Origin: Tubiluchus corallicola
Lineage: Eukaryota; Priapulida; Priapulimorpha; Priapulimorphida; Tubiluchidae
Assembly (NCBI GenBank): GCA_030141605.1
Contig: JAQGDQ010000153.1
Span: 423,329-487,328, forward strand
DNA length: 64,000 nt
Reading direction: 5' to 3'
The notes beneath the pieces were generated by a model, which had not been told where the DNA came from, did not search any database, and saw only the letters and a list, made by a program, of their open reading frames with translations. Each line of letters begins with the position of its first letter. The stretch's first letter is position 1. The position numbers and the translations under genes were made by a program. Of the stretch, positions 1-10,357 are shown piece by piece.

Positions 1-748
1 AAGCGTGACCACTGTTTGTCAAAAAATTATTTCCGTCTGAGGTTTGACCAATTTTTGGACAGTTAAGTATTGCTTCGATGCAAGAAATACTTTGAGTAGA
101 TATTGTCGACAATGGCACGATACTGCGTTTCAATTACACGCACATGCTTTCAATAGTTTAATAATGAATTTCACAGGCAAAGTTAAATAGGCACAGACTA
201 GAAAGTTACTATAGAACGTTACTAGAATGTTACTACTGAACGAAAGAGACGGAGAAAGCGGAAGAGTCGAGAGAAAGAGAGAGAAGAAGATAGAAGGAAG
301 CAGAGACATAAATAAAAAAATAGAGAGAAAGAGTACACCCGATGCAACTCGACCTGCTAACCAGTTCACTCGGCTTACCAGAGTCACCCGAACGACACGT
401 AGAATGAACCATTATTACAAAAATCCAGAACACGTTTAATGTTTTGAACAATAATAAGTTCTTTTAGTATTCCACAGGAAAATCCGACCCAAGATTGGGT
501 ACACCCAGTATTGGTATTTCGGTAAACCAGTCGAGTGTCAGGTTACCCGCACATATTTTCAGTTGATTCAGAGCGTTGGTTTCTGTTGTATTCTAGTGGA
601 CTCTTTTAGGCTGAAAATTGCTGAGCACTAAAATAAGTGTTAACCGCAAAGTATGCCCAAAAATCCTTTGATTTTGTAGAACAATGTGTAATTATGCACA
701 GATATACTGATTTTACTGAATTTTATTGTATGTGCATTTTTATCGTAG
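1..748. other. Probable intron upstream of the terminal exon
   Basis: No coding exon is recognised here. The stretch includes a purine-rich GAGA-type patch at about 240-335, which creates spurious short frames on both strands. If 749-980 is a last exon, this is the 3' part of its preceding intron. Confidence 0.35.
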
Positions 749-980
749 TATAAACGCCATCAGATTGCCACCTCAGCCAGGACCCTCTAACCGCTACTGT
801 GGTCAGTGCCTGCCTCCTTCGGAAATATACAGTGCCGTCGAGCGTCCTCAACGAGATGATGACGACAGGCTGAGAAGTTCCGTCGCCTCACAGAGGGCAC
901 CAACGCCACCAATCACGGTCGTCGAAGGTTTAGCAGAAATGACCGGAGAAGCGACGAGCGACGAGGGAGAAATGGAGTAA
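749..980 (+). CDS. Terminal coding exon of an unrecognised gene
   Basis: Seen: an acceptor ending TATCGTAG at 748 opens a 232-bp reading frame to a TAA at 978-980. It encodes about 76 residues, starting INAIRLPPQPGPSNRYCGQC and ending SDEGEME. Base composition is clearly richer in G+C than the flanks, the peptide is rich in Pro, Arg, Asp and Glu, and AATAAA (979-984) overlaps the stop, so the mRNA could end very soon after. No domain is recognisable. It looks like an acidic, disordered C-terminal tail. The rest of the gene would lie upstream of this window, with 1-748 as intron. The first base completes a codon begun in the previous exon. A chance open frame is possible, but coincidence of acceptor, composition and poly(A) signal makes a real exon the better reading. 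Confidence 0.5.
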
Positions 981-1097
981 TAAATTAAAACAAAGTTATA
1001 TATATAATAAGGTACCATTTGAAAGGAAAATGGTAATAAAAACATGATATTACTACACTGACTTTTAAAATACAATCAGTGTGACTGATAATTAAAT

Positions 1098-3690
1098 CAT
1101 ATGTCATAGTAGGGTCAATATAAAGGAAAAAATAGCCCTACTCCTAAAATGGCAAGAAAACGTTTCTTGATGTTTTCTTGTAGCACTTGGCCCAGAGAAT
1201 AACGTATCCAAATTAGGCCGAAATTTGAGCACTGCAAAAGGCCTAATTATGATGTAAAAAAGATGTCCGTCATTTGATCAAAATGAATGGGCATTTAGTC
1301 TATTATGATTTTGAAAAAATGATCATTTTGATTCAAAAATATGAAACTTTGCACAGTGCTAGAACTCATTAAGGTGATTAATAAATCGAAATTCGTCCAA
1401 TATGACCACAATTTTCAAGATGGTTGACAATATAGGTTCAGCAGCTGTAGGAAATTGACGCTTTTCAATGACTGTAGGAAATTACTGGCAGCTAAACAAC
1501 CTGACAGGATATCCAATGATGATCTGTATAATGCGGTCGAGAAGAATTGTTGGAGTAAACAAATACAAGCAAGACGACTGCAATTGGATTGGGCATAAAC
1601 TAAGATTACCTCAAGAGTCTCCTCTTCCTGTAGCAATATGTAAAGCTCTTGAAACGACAAAAAAGTCAGCTAATGACGTATATAAATATACTGCCAAAAA
1701 TATTTAGCAAATACAATTCTAGATTTGAAGGATGATGCGTCGTTAGCGATGGCAGCGGACAGGAATACATGTCATCAACAGCAGGGACGTGCCATGTTTT
1801 TTTGGAACGTAGCAGCACCGAAACGACCGAAACAACATAGATGTTACAATCTTATAATACTATATCTTAGCTATCTGAGCATGCAGGGTAATGATTTTGG
1901 TGTCTAAATATAGGTTTTCAAGGTCAAGGAATTCGTATATGATGTTTAAATGGCCTTATAATATCACCTTATTTCAAGATGGCGGCTAAGATGGTTGCAA
2001 ATGTTGCATAAAATGACAGAATTGCTCATTTTACCTTAAAAATACGAAACTTTGCACAATGCTAAAATTGATCAAATATGGTCAAAACATGGCCATATTC
2101 AAGATGGTGTCGACAAGATGGCTGTTGCCGGCTTATAAGTATCTTTTAGGAATTGTGAACAAAGTCTACCTGTTTTGTCAACAAACGTGCACTGTCACAA
2201 CGTAGCAAGGTTATATTTAAATGCTGGTGTGGTTTCTCGCAAGAATATTACATGTACAGTATTAAAAATGTGTTAGGTACACTGCTACACTCTGCTTAAT
2301 GTGTGGAACAGTCGAATGCCTTAAGTGTATAGCAATTCCTGAAATTTCGAATGCTGTAGGCCATGAAAAGGATCAGTTCTATCAGCTTTTGCTGGTTGTC
2401 AGATCTGTTTTAAAATAAAATGAATAAATAGGTTTTAGTAAATATGTAATTATTATTATAAACAATAATAGATAGGTTTTAATGATAACATTACTTCTAA
2501 ACTCACATTCTAAAACCACTACTTCTAAAATCACATAATATTTACATGGTACAAACAACACTTGTTTGGGCACATTTACATCTGCCACAGCACCATTTCG
2601 CTTACTGGTTACAACATTTAATAAGTTGTTAACAGTCTTTTGATTTTTAGAATGCAAAATGTACTGTGATTTCCTTGTCAGCCCAGTAAAGCTTTTCCAG
2701 CCTGAGCCAAATGGTGATAGTAAAGTTTATGGCAGGGATCGGTGCCTAGTTCCAACAACTCTCCTTGATGCGCAACCTGACAGAAATGATTCATTTCAGT
2801 TCTGCAATCGCAAGTTCAGTTCAGTACGGCATTCGCAATTTCATGAAAAGCTATATGTCTAAGGTATATGCCTGTTCCAGACATTAAGCAGAGTGTGGCA
2901 ATGTACTTAACGCATTATATAATACTATACATATAATATTCATTCGAGAAATCACACCAGCATTTAAACGTAACCTTGCCACGTTGTGACAGTACGTGAA
3001 CGTTAGTTGACAAAACAAGTAGACTTTGTTCACAATTCCCAAAAGATATGGCACTTATGAGCTGGCAACAGCCATCTTATGGGCCAACTTGAATGTTGTG
3101 GCCATATCGGATAACTTTCAATTGGCTCCATATCCAAAATTCGTCAACCGGATGGATTTTAGCATTGTGCAAAGTTTCGTATTTTTAAGGCAAAATTAGC
3201 AAGTCTCTTAGCCGCCATCATGAAATTTGGTGATATTATGTATTATATGGGCATTATATGATTTCCTTGACCATGAGCACCTTGAAAACCTGTATTTAGA
3301 CACCAAAATCATTACTCTACTAAAATATAGCCCTTATAAGCTTGTAACAGCGATATTGTTAACGATCTTGAAAATTGTGGTCACATTGAACGAATATCGA
3401 TTGTCTCCATAATCAAAATTAATCACCTTAATGAGTTCTAGCACTGCGCAAAGTTTCATGCTTTTGAATCAAAGTGACCATTTTTTCAAAATCCTTGTAG
3501 ACCAAATACCCATTCATTTTGGTCAAATGGCGGCCATCTTTTTTACCTCATAATTAGGCCCTTTGCAGTGCTTAATTTTCGGCCTAATTTGGATACGCTA
3601 TTCTCCGACCAAGTACTACAAGAAAATACCAAAAAATGTTTTCTTGCTATTTTTAGCGGAAAGTCAACCTACTATGATGCTATGCTAGTT
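1098..3690. repeat. Foldback element with long inverted arms
   Basis: Seen: 1098-2415 is matched in reverse complement by about 2770-3690. Shared landmarks include TCATAGTAGG at the outer ends (near 1105 and 3680), CCAAATTAGGCCGAAA (left about 1208), GACCACAATTTTCAAGAT (left about 1405) and TTAAGCAGAGTGTGG in the right arm. The arms have diverged by substitutions and small indels but stay colinear. The left arm is longer because of an insertion at about 1436-1840. The spacer is about 350 bp and AT-rich. Inferred: a non-autonomous DNA transposon with very long inverted repeats, or a foldback element. No transposase is recognisable, and I could not identify a convincing target-site duplication. 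Confidence 0.6.
1436..1840 (-). mobile_element. Repeat insertion nested in the left foldback arm
   Basis: Seen: this block is absent from the matching position of the right foldback arm, which runs straight through (about 3310-3370). About 1436-1735 matches 54995-55260 in the opposite orientation, including the shared stretch TTTTTTGTCGTTTCAAGAGC. In the sense given by the 55 kb copy, both keep a related peptide around SAFLSFQELYI followed by an acidic EEE run. The family is not identified. It could be the coding end of a transposon. The block is later than the foldback element it interrupts. Confidence 0.5.
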
Positions 3691-5775
3691 ATAAACAAAA
3701 GACATCATCAGTAGATTAGATTTGAATTGTTAATAATAACTGTAACTTACGAGAGGTAATTAGTGATTATTGATATCGTCGTTTAAATGTATATTGATTC
3801 TTAAGCGAAATAATCAAGTCAGTTACATTTTAGGCGATTTACATGGAAAGCCAATTTACTATACATACTAAACATAGAGTATTTTGGTAGCAGTAAAAAC
3901 AAGTTTCAAAAGACGTTCTGCAGGCCATAAAATAACAAAAAGGGAATAAAAAGAAACTTATTGTTGTACTTTACTTAACTTTCGCTTGGTTTTCAATGTG
4001 CACAGTTGCGCATATAAACTCGGCGAAATAAGAAATATTTCGCTGTTTTGTTTTAATATAATGCAAGTTAAAAGTGCAGCACAAAATTTTATGTCTTTGA
4101 TGCATACGCTGCTTGATGCTTTGCTTTTGAAAAATTTTGCTTTCATTTTGGGCTTTTGTAAAGAGAAAATGCTTTTGACTGGAAAATAATTAAAAACGGT
4201 GTCACACGATAATCTAATAAACTGGTGTAAGGTGAACCAGAGACTTGTCTTTGTTGTAAAACTACAATAATAACAATCTGTTTTCGAATTAAATAATAAT
4301 CAGACGGTGATTTGAGCTTGGTAATTATTAAAGTCATAAATTAATGAGAAATTGTTCTGATGCAGAAATGATTGTTTTGTGTCTTTTTAGCTGTGACTTT
4401 GATTGAAACCAGCACATTTACAACCATCTTAGTGTATTTGTATAATAATTAGTCTAACCGGTCCTACTTTTTTAGACAAAATTTGATTGATACTTATTTG
4501 GGCCATTTCTTGAGTGCGTGACTATTGCGCTAAACGATTGTTTTTTTTCTCTGACCTAAACTCTAACAATGTAATTAAAAATTTTGAATTTTATTCTGGA
4601 GTTGGATGTTCGGATGTTTTTGTGGTCTGGTTTTGAATTAAATCTACAGATTTTTCGTGATAAAAACACAATTCACGACAACACCAGTTTTCTCTGTTGG
4701 TACCAAAAATTTGAAGTTGCAGTAAAATGACTAAATGGGAAAATTTTCTGAAGACACACGTGGCAAAACCATTCATCGGTTTCTGCGGTCAAAGCTTCGT
4801 ATCATTTACAGTTAAATAAGTGCATTTCAGATGAAGCCACAACACAACACAATCCACGCTGTTTATACCTCATGGTTTTATTACACACAGGACAAATGCG
4901 GTTAGTTTGAAATGTGGTCATCGCATAAGAGCAGCAAAAGATAAATCAAGAGGAAAAGAATCAAGCAAAGGAAAAAATAAAAACAGTAAAAAGAAAAATA
5001 GAGTAGTTGTAATGTGTTTATACGAGCACGGCAACAAGACGTCACGCCATTTGTCACCCATTGGCTGGTGGCCATTTGTCTTTCAGTGTGAATTCTAGTG
5101 TGTATCTAGTGTATTTTTAACATGCAAAAACTGTTCTGCCAAAACTTAAAAACCGCTGAAGCTATAAGCGTGTAACTTTCCCAACCAAAAGTGAATGTAT
5201 TGTAATATCGCACTGTAGAAATTCAACTTATGAACTTGCTGCTAATATTATTGTAGTCTAAACTTCGGACAATAATTCCTCTGACGATCCCGTCTCTAAC
5301 GATAGAACAAAATCATCATCATAATAATGTAACAACATCAAAAAAGCACCTCACAATTACTTTAATTATAAACAACAGTTAATATTAGCCGTCATTAGCA
5401 CAAAGTCAAAATGCAAGATTCTACTAAGCATAAATGCATAATCCCTACAAAAAATAAAAAAAAATAACGATATACTACCACGCTCCACCCATGCAGCATG
5501 CAATCATACAAACAACGTAATCAGACAACTGTGTTATATAATAATCATCACATGCACTGACACTCACACTTACATATAATCTCTTAACAACAAAATCAAT
5601 CACCTACAAAAAACATATAAAATTACAGCTTACAAGATAATAAGCATGCACGCACTAATTGGTAATCACCTAATTAGCAACAATTAATAGGTTTTACTCC
5701 CAAGCTTAACTCAATTGCTGCTTTGCACCTTTACATTCTCTTTTCTACTCTAGATTACTGAAACTTATTACCTCC
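3691..5775. other. Intergenic stretch without recognised gene
   Basis: AT-rich DNA with only short chance frames (under about 70 codons). I see no exon with convincing splice sites, no RNA gene and no clear repeat. A lysine-rich frame near 4907-5098 follows purine-rich composition and is not supported as coding. Confidence 0.4.
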
Positions 5776-5869
5776 AACACACACATATATGCATATGTAT
5801 ATATATGCATATATGTGTGTGTATAAGTATGTGTACGTATGTGTGTATGTAAGTATACACACACACGCA

Positions 5870-5924
<55 letters not shown>

Positions 5925-5948
5925 ACACATACTTATACACACACAGAT
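5776..5948. repeat. CA/TG and TA microsatellite cluster
   Basis: Alternating AC, GCAC and ATAC dinucleotide runs, with a pure CA tract of about 40 bp at 5888-5922 and TG-rich sequence before it. The two halves can pair with each other. Frames of Val-Cys or Thr-His repeats across it are artefacts of the repeat. Confidence 0.9.
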
Positions 5949-6169
5949 ATATATAAATTGATTAAGAAAAATAGTTTGACTATTTTCGTCTTTGAGATAT
6001 GAATAGAAAGGTTGAACAGCAGGTGGAAAATTTTTGCACATATTGTTCCCAACAGATTGAAAGAAAGTATTAAGAGCATTGGCTGTGCTAACATGGTTAG
6101 TTTCTGTCTGTCCGTGTTATTAGAGGAGCGATTCTAGTTGTAAGTAAATCATGCAGCTCGGCTAAAAAG

Positions 6170-8330
6170 TTTGCTTGTTAAAATTATTGGTGTCCCTTTT
6201 GAGTTTTTTAGAATTATTTTTTTGGATGTTGGCAGACTTAGAGATCATAAAAATAGGAAAGTGATCTGCCACTTCTGCTATTATCACTCCTGATATTAGT
6301 GTGCGTTGCGGGCAATTAGTGTATATGTGATCGATGAGTGTTTGCGAATGGTAATGATTGGGGTAAGTCTAGAAGAGATAATCATATTTAAGTAGTCAGA
6401 AATACAATGTTTTTCATAATGTTGCAGAAAATTTATATTTATGTCTCCGCAGATGTAAGCAGAATGTCCAGTAGCGTTTAGTTTTGTAAGAATGAGTTCC
6501 ATTTCTTCATGAAAATGCGTAGCAGTGACTTGGATGTCTATGTATCGTTGTTTTGATGTCTACCTAGAGATCTTCGCATTGAATTGTACTGGTTATGTTT
6601 GGCAAGGCGTCCCTATTAACTTTTTTTTACAATTTATAGAAAAATCTTGAATAACCGTAATCTAAATTTTTTCTAATATCCATTGCAACACCACCTGCTT
6701 TTGTTGGGGAGAATTTTTGGATATCAAGTTGTAATCTTGAATATTGCATAAAAAGGGAGTTTGATCATTATGCCGTGTTTCTGACACGGCTATTGCATCA
6801 GGAGGGTACACAAAGTGATTAATCACTTCTTGCATGTTGTCAAAGTTTTTAGTTAAACTATTTAAATTAAAGTGAACTAAGAAAAAATCATTGGAATTTG
6901 TGACCAGTTTCTTTCATTAGGTATAGAAAAAAGCTTTTAGTACTTACTGGTACAGTGTGCTATGTAGTTGTCAGGATCTTAAAGGTCGTGTTTGTCAGGC
7001 AGAAACAGTGAATTTATATTAGTTAAGGGAGTGCAATCATGCGTGCAGAAAATTCCAAAATCTCTCTGTTCTCGCATTGCTGAAAAGGGAAAACATTATT
7101 TAAGCATGGAGTACAGTAGTATGGAGTATCACCATTGGCTAAGATGTAAAATTGTTGTAATGTAAATGTGGTGCACTTCAAATGGCACCAATTAAAACAA
7201 AGCTCACACAAAATACTATTTTGTCTTTCTTTATAATTGTGTGTACAAACTGAACAAGGAAACATTGCCATAATCAATAAAAAGAGTTAACAATACAAAT
7301 TTAGTTTTAGAAACCTGTTAAGTCCTCTTATTTCTGTATCTCAGTAATTCGACTATTGTCGTTTGCTCTTAGAAAAACCTTGCCATTCTAGGTCCAACAG
7401 TATTTCATTCCATGCTCTTTTGCGTATTCTCGACATCTTAGGTGAAGTTTTCTTCTTCTCACAGTCAACGATTCATTTATAAAAATCTGGTGTTCACTGT
7501 AAGATGTATAGTCCAGTTCGGTTTCTAGCATTATAGAGTTCATCCCTTTTATCCCTACGAGTGAACTAGACAATAATGCCTGGTGGTTGCTTATTTTTCC
7601 TCGATACGGCTAATCTGTGTGATGTACTTATATCATGAGGACGTAGATGAACTCTTGCATGTTTTGCCACACTCAGAACGATGTCATTTGTGTTCTCTCC
7701 ATTATTTACAGGAATGCCGGCAATTTCTAAGTTGCCCCTTCGTTCACATTGTTCTTGTTTGTCAAGTAGGTCCTCTGTATACTCTTATTTTCGTCTTCAA
7801 TGTGCCAATTGTTTTATTTTCGTCTTTCAAGTTATTCACTTCTCTCTGTTCATTTTCTAATTGTGTTTTAAACTGATCAAACTGATCAGAAATGAACTGC
7901 TGAGATTTTGCCAAGTGACTCACTTCTGTAACTAAGTCATCTATTTTGGTTACCTTGCCACTGATAAATATCAATTGACTTTGTAAACCACGAACTACTT
8001 TTAGAATTTCCTCTGTGGACAGTCCATTGTAAGTTGGTGGTACATATGTGGTAGACACTGTAGCCTGTAGGGAAAACATGTGCTGATACAGCAGGGTTTG
8101 CGATTACGATCCATGTAGGCAACTGGCGCTAGCCCATGAGTGGAGGTAAGACGTTCTCCATAGTGTTAAAAACTCGCTGAGGAGTTGCTTGATGTGTTAC
8201 TGCTTCGCAGGTTGGTATGTGTACTTGCTTTTCAGTATAAATTTCAGAGTTACTTGGACTTGTCAGCAAAGGATCTGGGCTAGTGAAGGCAATCGTGCTA
8301 GCAGCCATGTTGTTAGCATAGTTCACAGAT
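6170..8330 (-). mobile_element. Degenerate CR1/L2-like LINE, 5' part (ORF1 and endonuclease)
   Basis: Seen on the - strand, read from high to low coordinates: a start near 8326 (MNYANNMAAS); a coiled-coil segment at 8079-7762 rich in Leu, Lys, Gln and Glu; an RNA-binding-like stretch with RRGNLEIAGIPVNNGEN around 7740-7690; a PHD/zinc-finger-like segment at 7277-7023 with CSVC, CELC, HLKC and CTPC; then apurinic-type endonuclease motifs, NSLTKNFDNMQE near 6870, the PPDAIAVSETR stretch near 6800, GDININFL near 6450, and the DHxYTN and DHFPIF motifs towards 6330-6270. Frameshifts and stops separate the pieces. The reverse transcriptase expected after the endonuclease is missing, so the copy is truncated at about 6170. 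Known: this order is typical of CR1/L2-clade LINEs. It is not active. Confidence 0.75.
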
Positions 8331-10354
8331 GTACCTGAACAATAGTCAGATGGAATTTACGATTGTGGAACAGCACTGACGCTTGTAGTGCCAATATATT
8401 AATACGTGTATGTTGCATACTGTAACATTATGAACATAATATGCCCATATTAGGCATTAAGTAATCATCGTTACCTGAATAAAACAATTAAATCCACATC
8501 ATTACTGCAACGAATCAGTCTAATTTAGCTGACAAATAACATAGTAACATATGAGCATTGTAACACTTCTCACGTGACATGCTGCATACAAGGCGAGGTC
8601 TCCTCCAGCACTTGGGTAGGACCGGTCCTTCCTCACGCACGTTGTGGTAATGCAGCAGAATTCGGTTTACACAGCTTTCCCTCCAACAGGCCGGACACGT
8701 AGTAGAGTCTCTGGAGATCGGATAATGAGAAGATCATCTCCTCAGAGTACCCACGCAGAACGGAAGCGATTTAGATCGTCGAACGTGAAGTCAAAGGTGA
8801 CAATATCTTTATCCAACGAGAAGGTGATTAGGCTATCTAATGAATGCCTAATTTAACAAATGTCTCTCAGCGATTGTGTAACTGACGAGGTTTCACCAGC
8901 AGAAGAAGAACAGCGTTCACCAATGAATAGGAAGAACATAGTAATGAACAAACCATCCATTTCTTGTTCAATCATCGTAAAAGAAACCATGATATAGTTA
9001 TATCTGAGCATTTTTCAACACGGCCATTCTACTCTCTCTGCCACGTAGGCCAATACGTCTAATCCAGGCCTCGAAAGCTAGCCGACCAATCAGAAACGAG
9101 TTCTGGGTGAAGTGACCTCAGTAGTACAGCGACGAAGCTTTCACACTTGTTCAAACACGGGGATAATATTATCATGGAAAAGAAATGTTGCTAAACGTAC
9201 TTTCGCTTAAAAAATACAAGTCATGTTGAAACGAAACGAATTTCATCTTCTTATGCCTAATTACATATTTAAAGTAGCTTAACAGAAAAATGGCTTCATT
9301 TAATGGTAACTTCATCGAAAATAATGCTACTCTTGACTAAAGAAGGCAGCACAAGATTGGAACATAAAAATCAATACATCAATATTATCAATCATTAAGT
9401 AAACAATTCGTGATACCGTTGAGATTAATACTTAAAGTGAAAAATAATTAGTTGCAGTAATCTGCTGGATGGGGGACCATCACACAAACCATGACTACTG
9501 ACAGCGGTGTCCGCCATTTCGGAAGTACGTGTTGATAATCAACTTGACTGCCTTTGAAAGACTGGAATTTGAGTTATTTTGCTTATACTTTCCCCTACGA
9601 AGTTCAATAAACCCTTTACGTGAAAGTGTGTCGTATCCACTGTCTCATAAAACGTATTTAGAAACAACTAAATATCAATATTTTAAATCTTAGGCAGCTA
9701 TTCGAAAAACGTGTAACATCGCCACTGCCGTGGCGCCATTTATAGTTCATTACATTTTGAGGCTCATAAATATGCCTTGTTTAAACTTAAATATTTTAGC
9801 CTATCGGGCTTTCTTTTCCAATTTTCTATGAGGTTCTTTCAAATATCGCTTATTAAAATTTAATTATAAAATTAAAAATGGTCTTGTACAGTCGAAATGA
9901 AATGATAATGCTACTTGATTGCACAATACAACTATTATACAACAATACAACCATTTTAACTATCATTAGTTTCTCCTGGACGAAACTTCGAAACTCCAAA
10001 GCTGCTTTCGCCAAACATGAATATGGCGGTCTGCAGCGTGTCGAGTGTCCAGTCCCCTTACATTTACAGCACCTTGGTCCTTCTTCTAACTCTATGGTTC
10101 AAACTTTTATTTTCGATTAGTTGAGTCTGTTGATCAGCCGGTCGTAACAGATGTACGATCGTTGCTAGATAGAGTAGACATCTGGAGTCGTGTAGAGAAA
10201 AGGCATCGGATGTTTATTATTATTTTTTATTTTGAAAAACGGTATAAGTATGCTTTGAAGTTAATGAAGCTGTGTGTAAAAACGTAAGTGATACCGGTTC
10301 CACTTGGCATTTGTTCTACCACAGTTACGGTGACTGTGCATACTAGCATAAATC
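8331..10354. other. Uncharacterised region between LINE and WDR61
   Basis: No gene can be assigned. Two consecutive in-frame open stretches on the + strand, 8650-8856 and 8860-about 8995, are separated by one TAA and have coding-like composition (Arg/Ser-rich, then Glu-rich). They might be a relic or the 5' leader of the neighbouring LINE. At about 9085-9095 there is ACCAATCAG, a CCAAT-box match. At about 9510-9530, CGCCATTTCGGAAGT joins YY1-like and ETS-like motifs. These could belong to a promoter, but nothing in the sequence proves it. Confidence 0.25.
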
Positions 10355-10357
10355 ATG
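10355..10357 (+). CDS. WDR61: WDR61 exon 1 (start codon only), proposed
   Basis: ATG is followed directly by the strong donor GTAAGT at 10358. Joined in phase 0 to exon 2 it yields [10 protein letters not shown], which aligns well with the start of known WDR61 proteins that have a few extra residues before the FKQE block. Exon 2 has no Met of its own in frame. The 5' leader would lie just upstream. This assignment is inference: another small exon in the 4.2 kb intron could hold the start instead. Confidence 0.45.

Noticed and set aside
5745-6041. Cys/Val/His-Thr ORFs near 5.8 kb
   Set aside because: Dinucleotide microsatellite translated in different frames.
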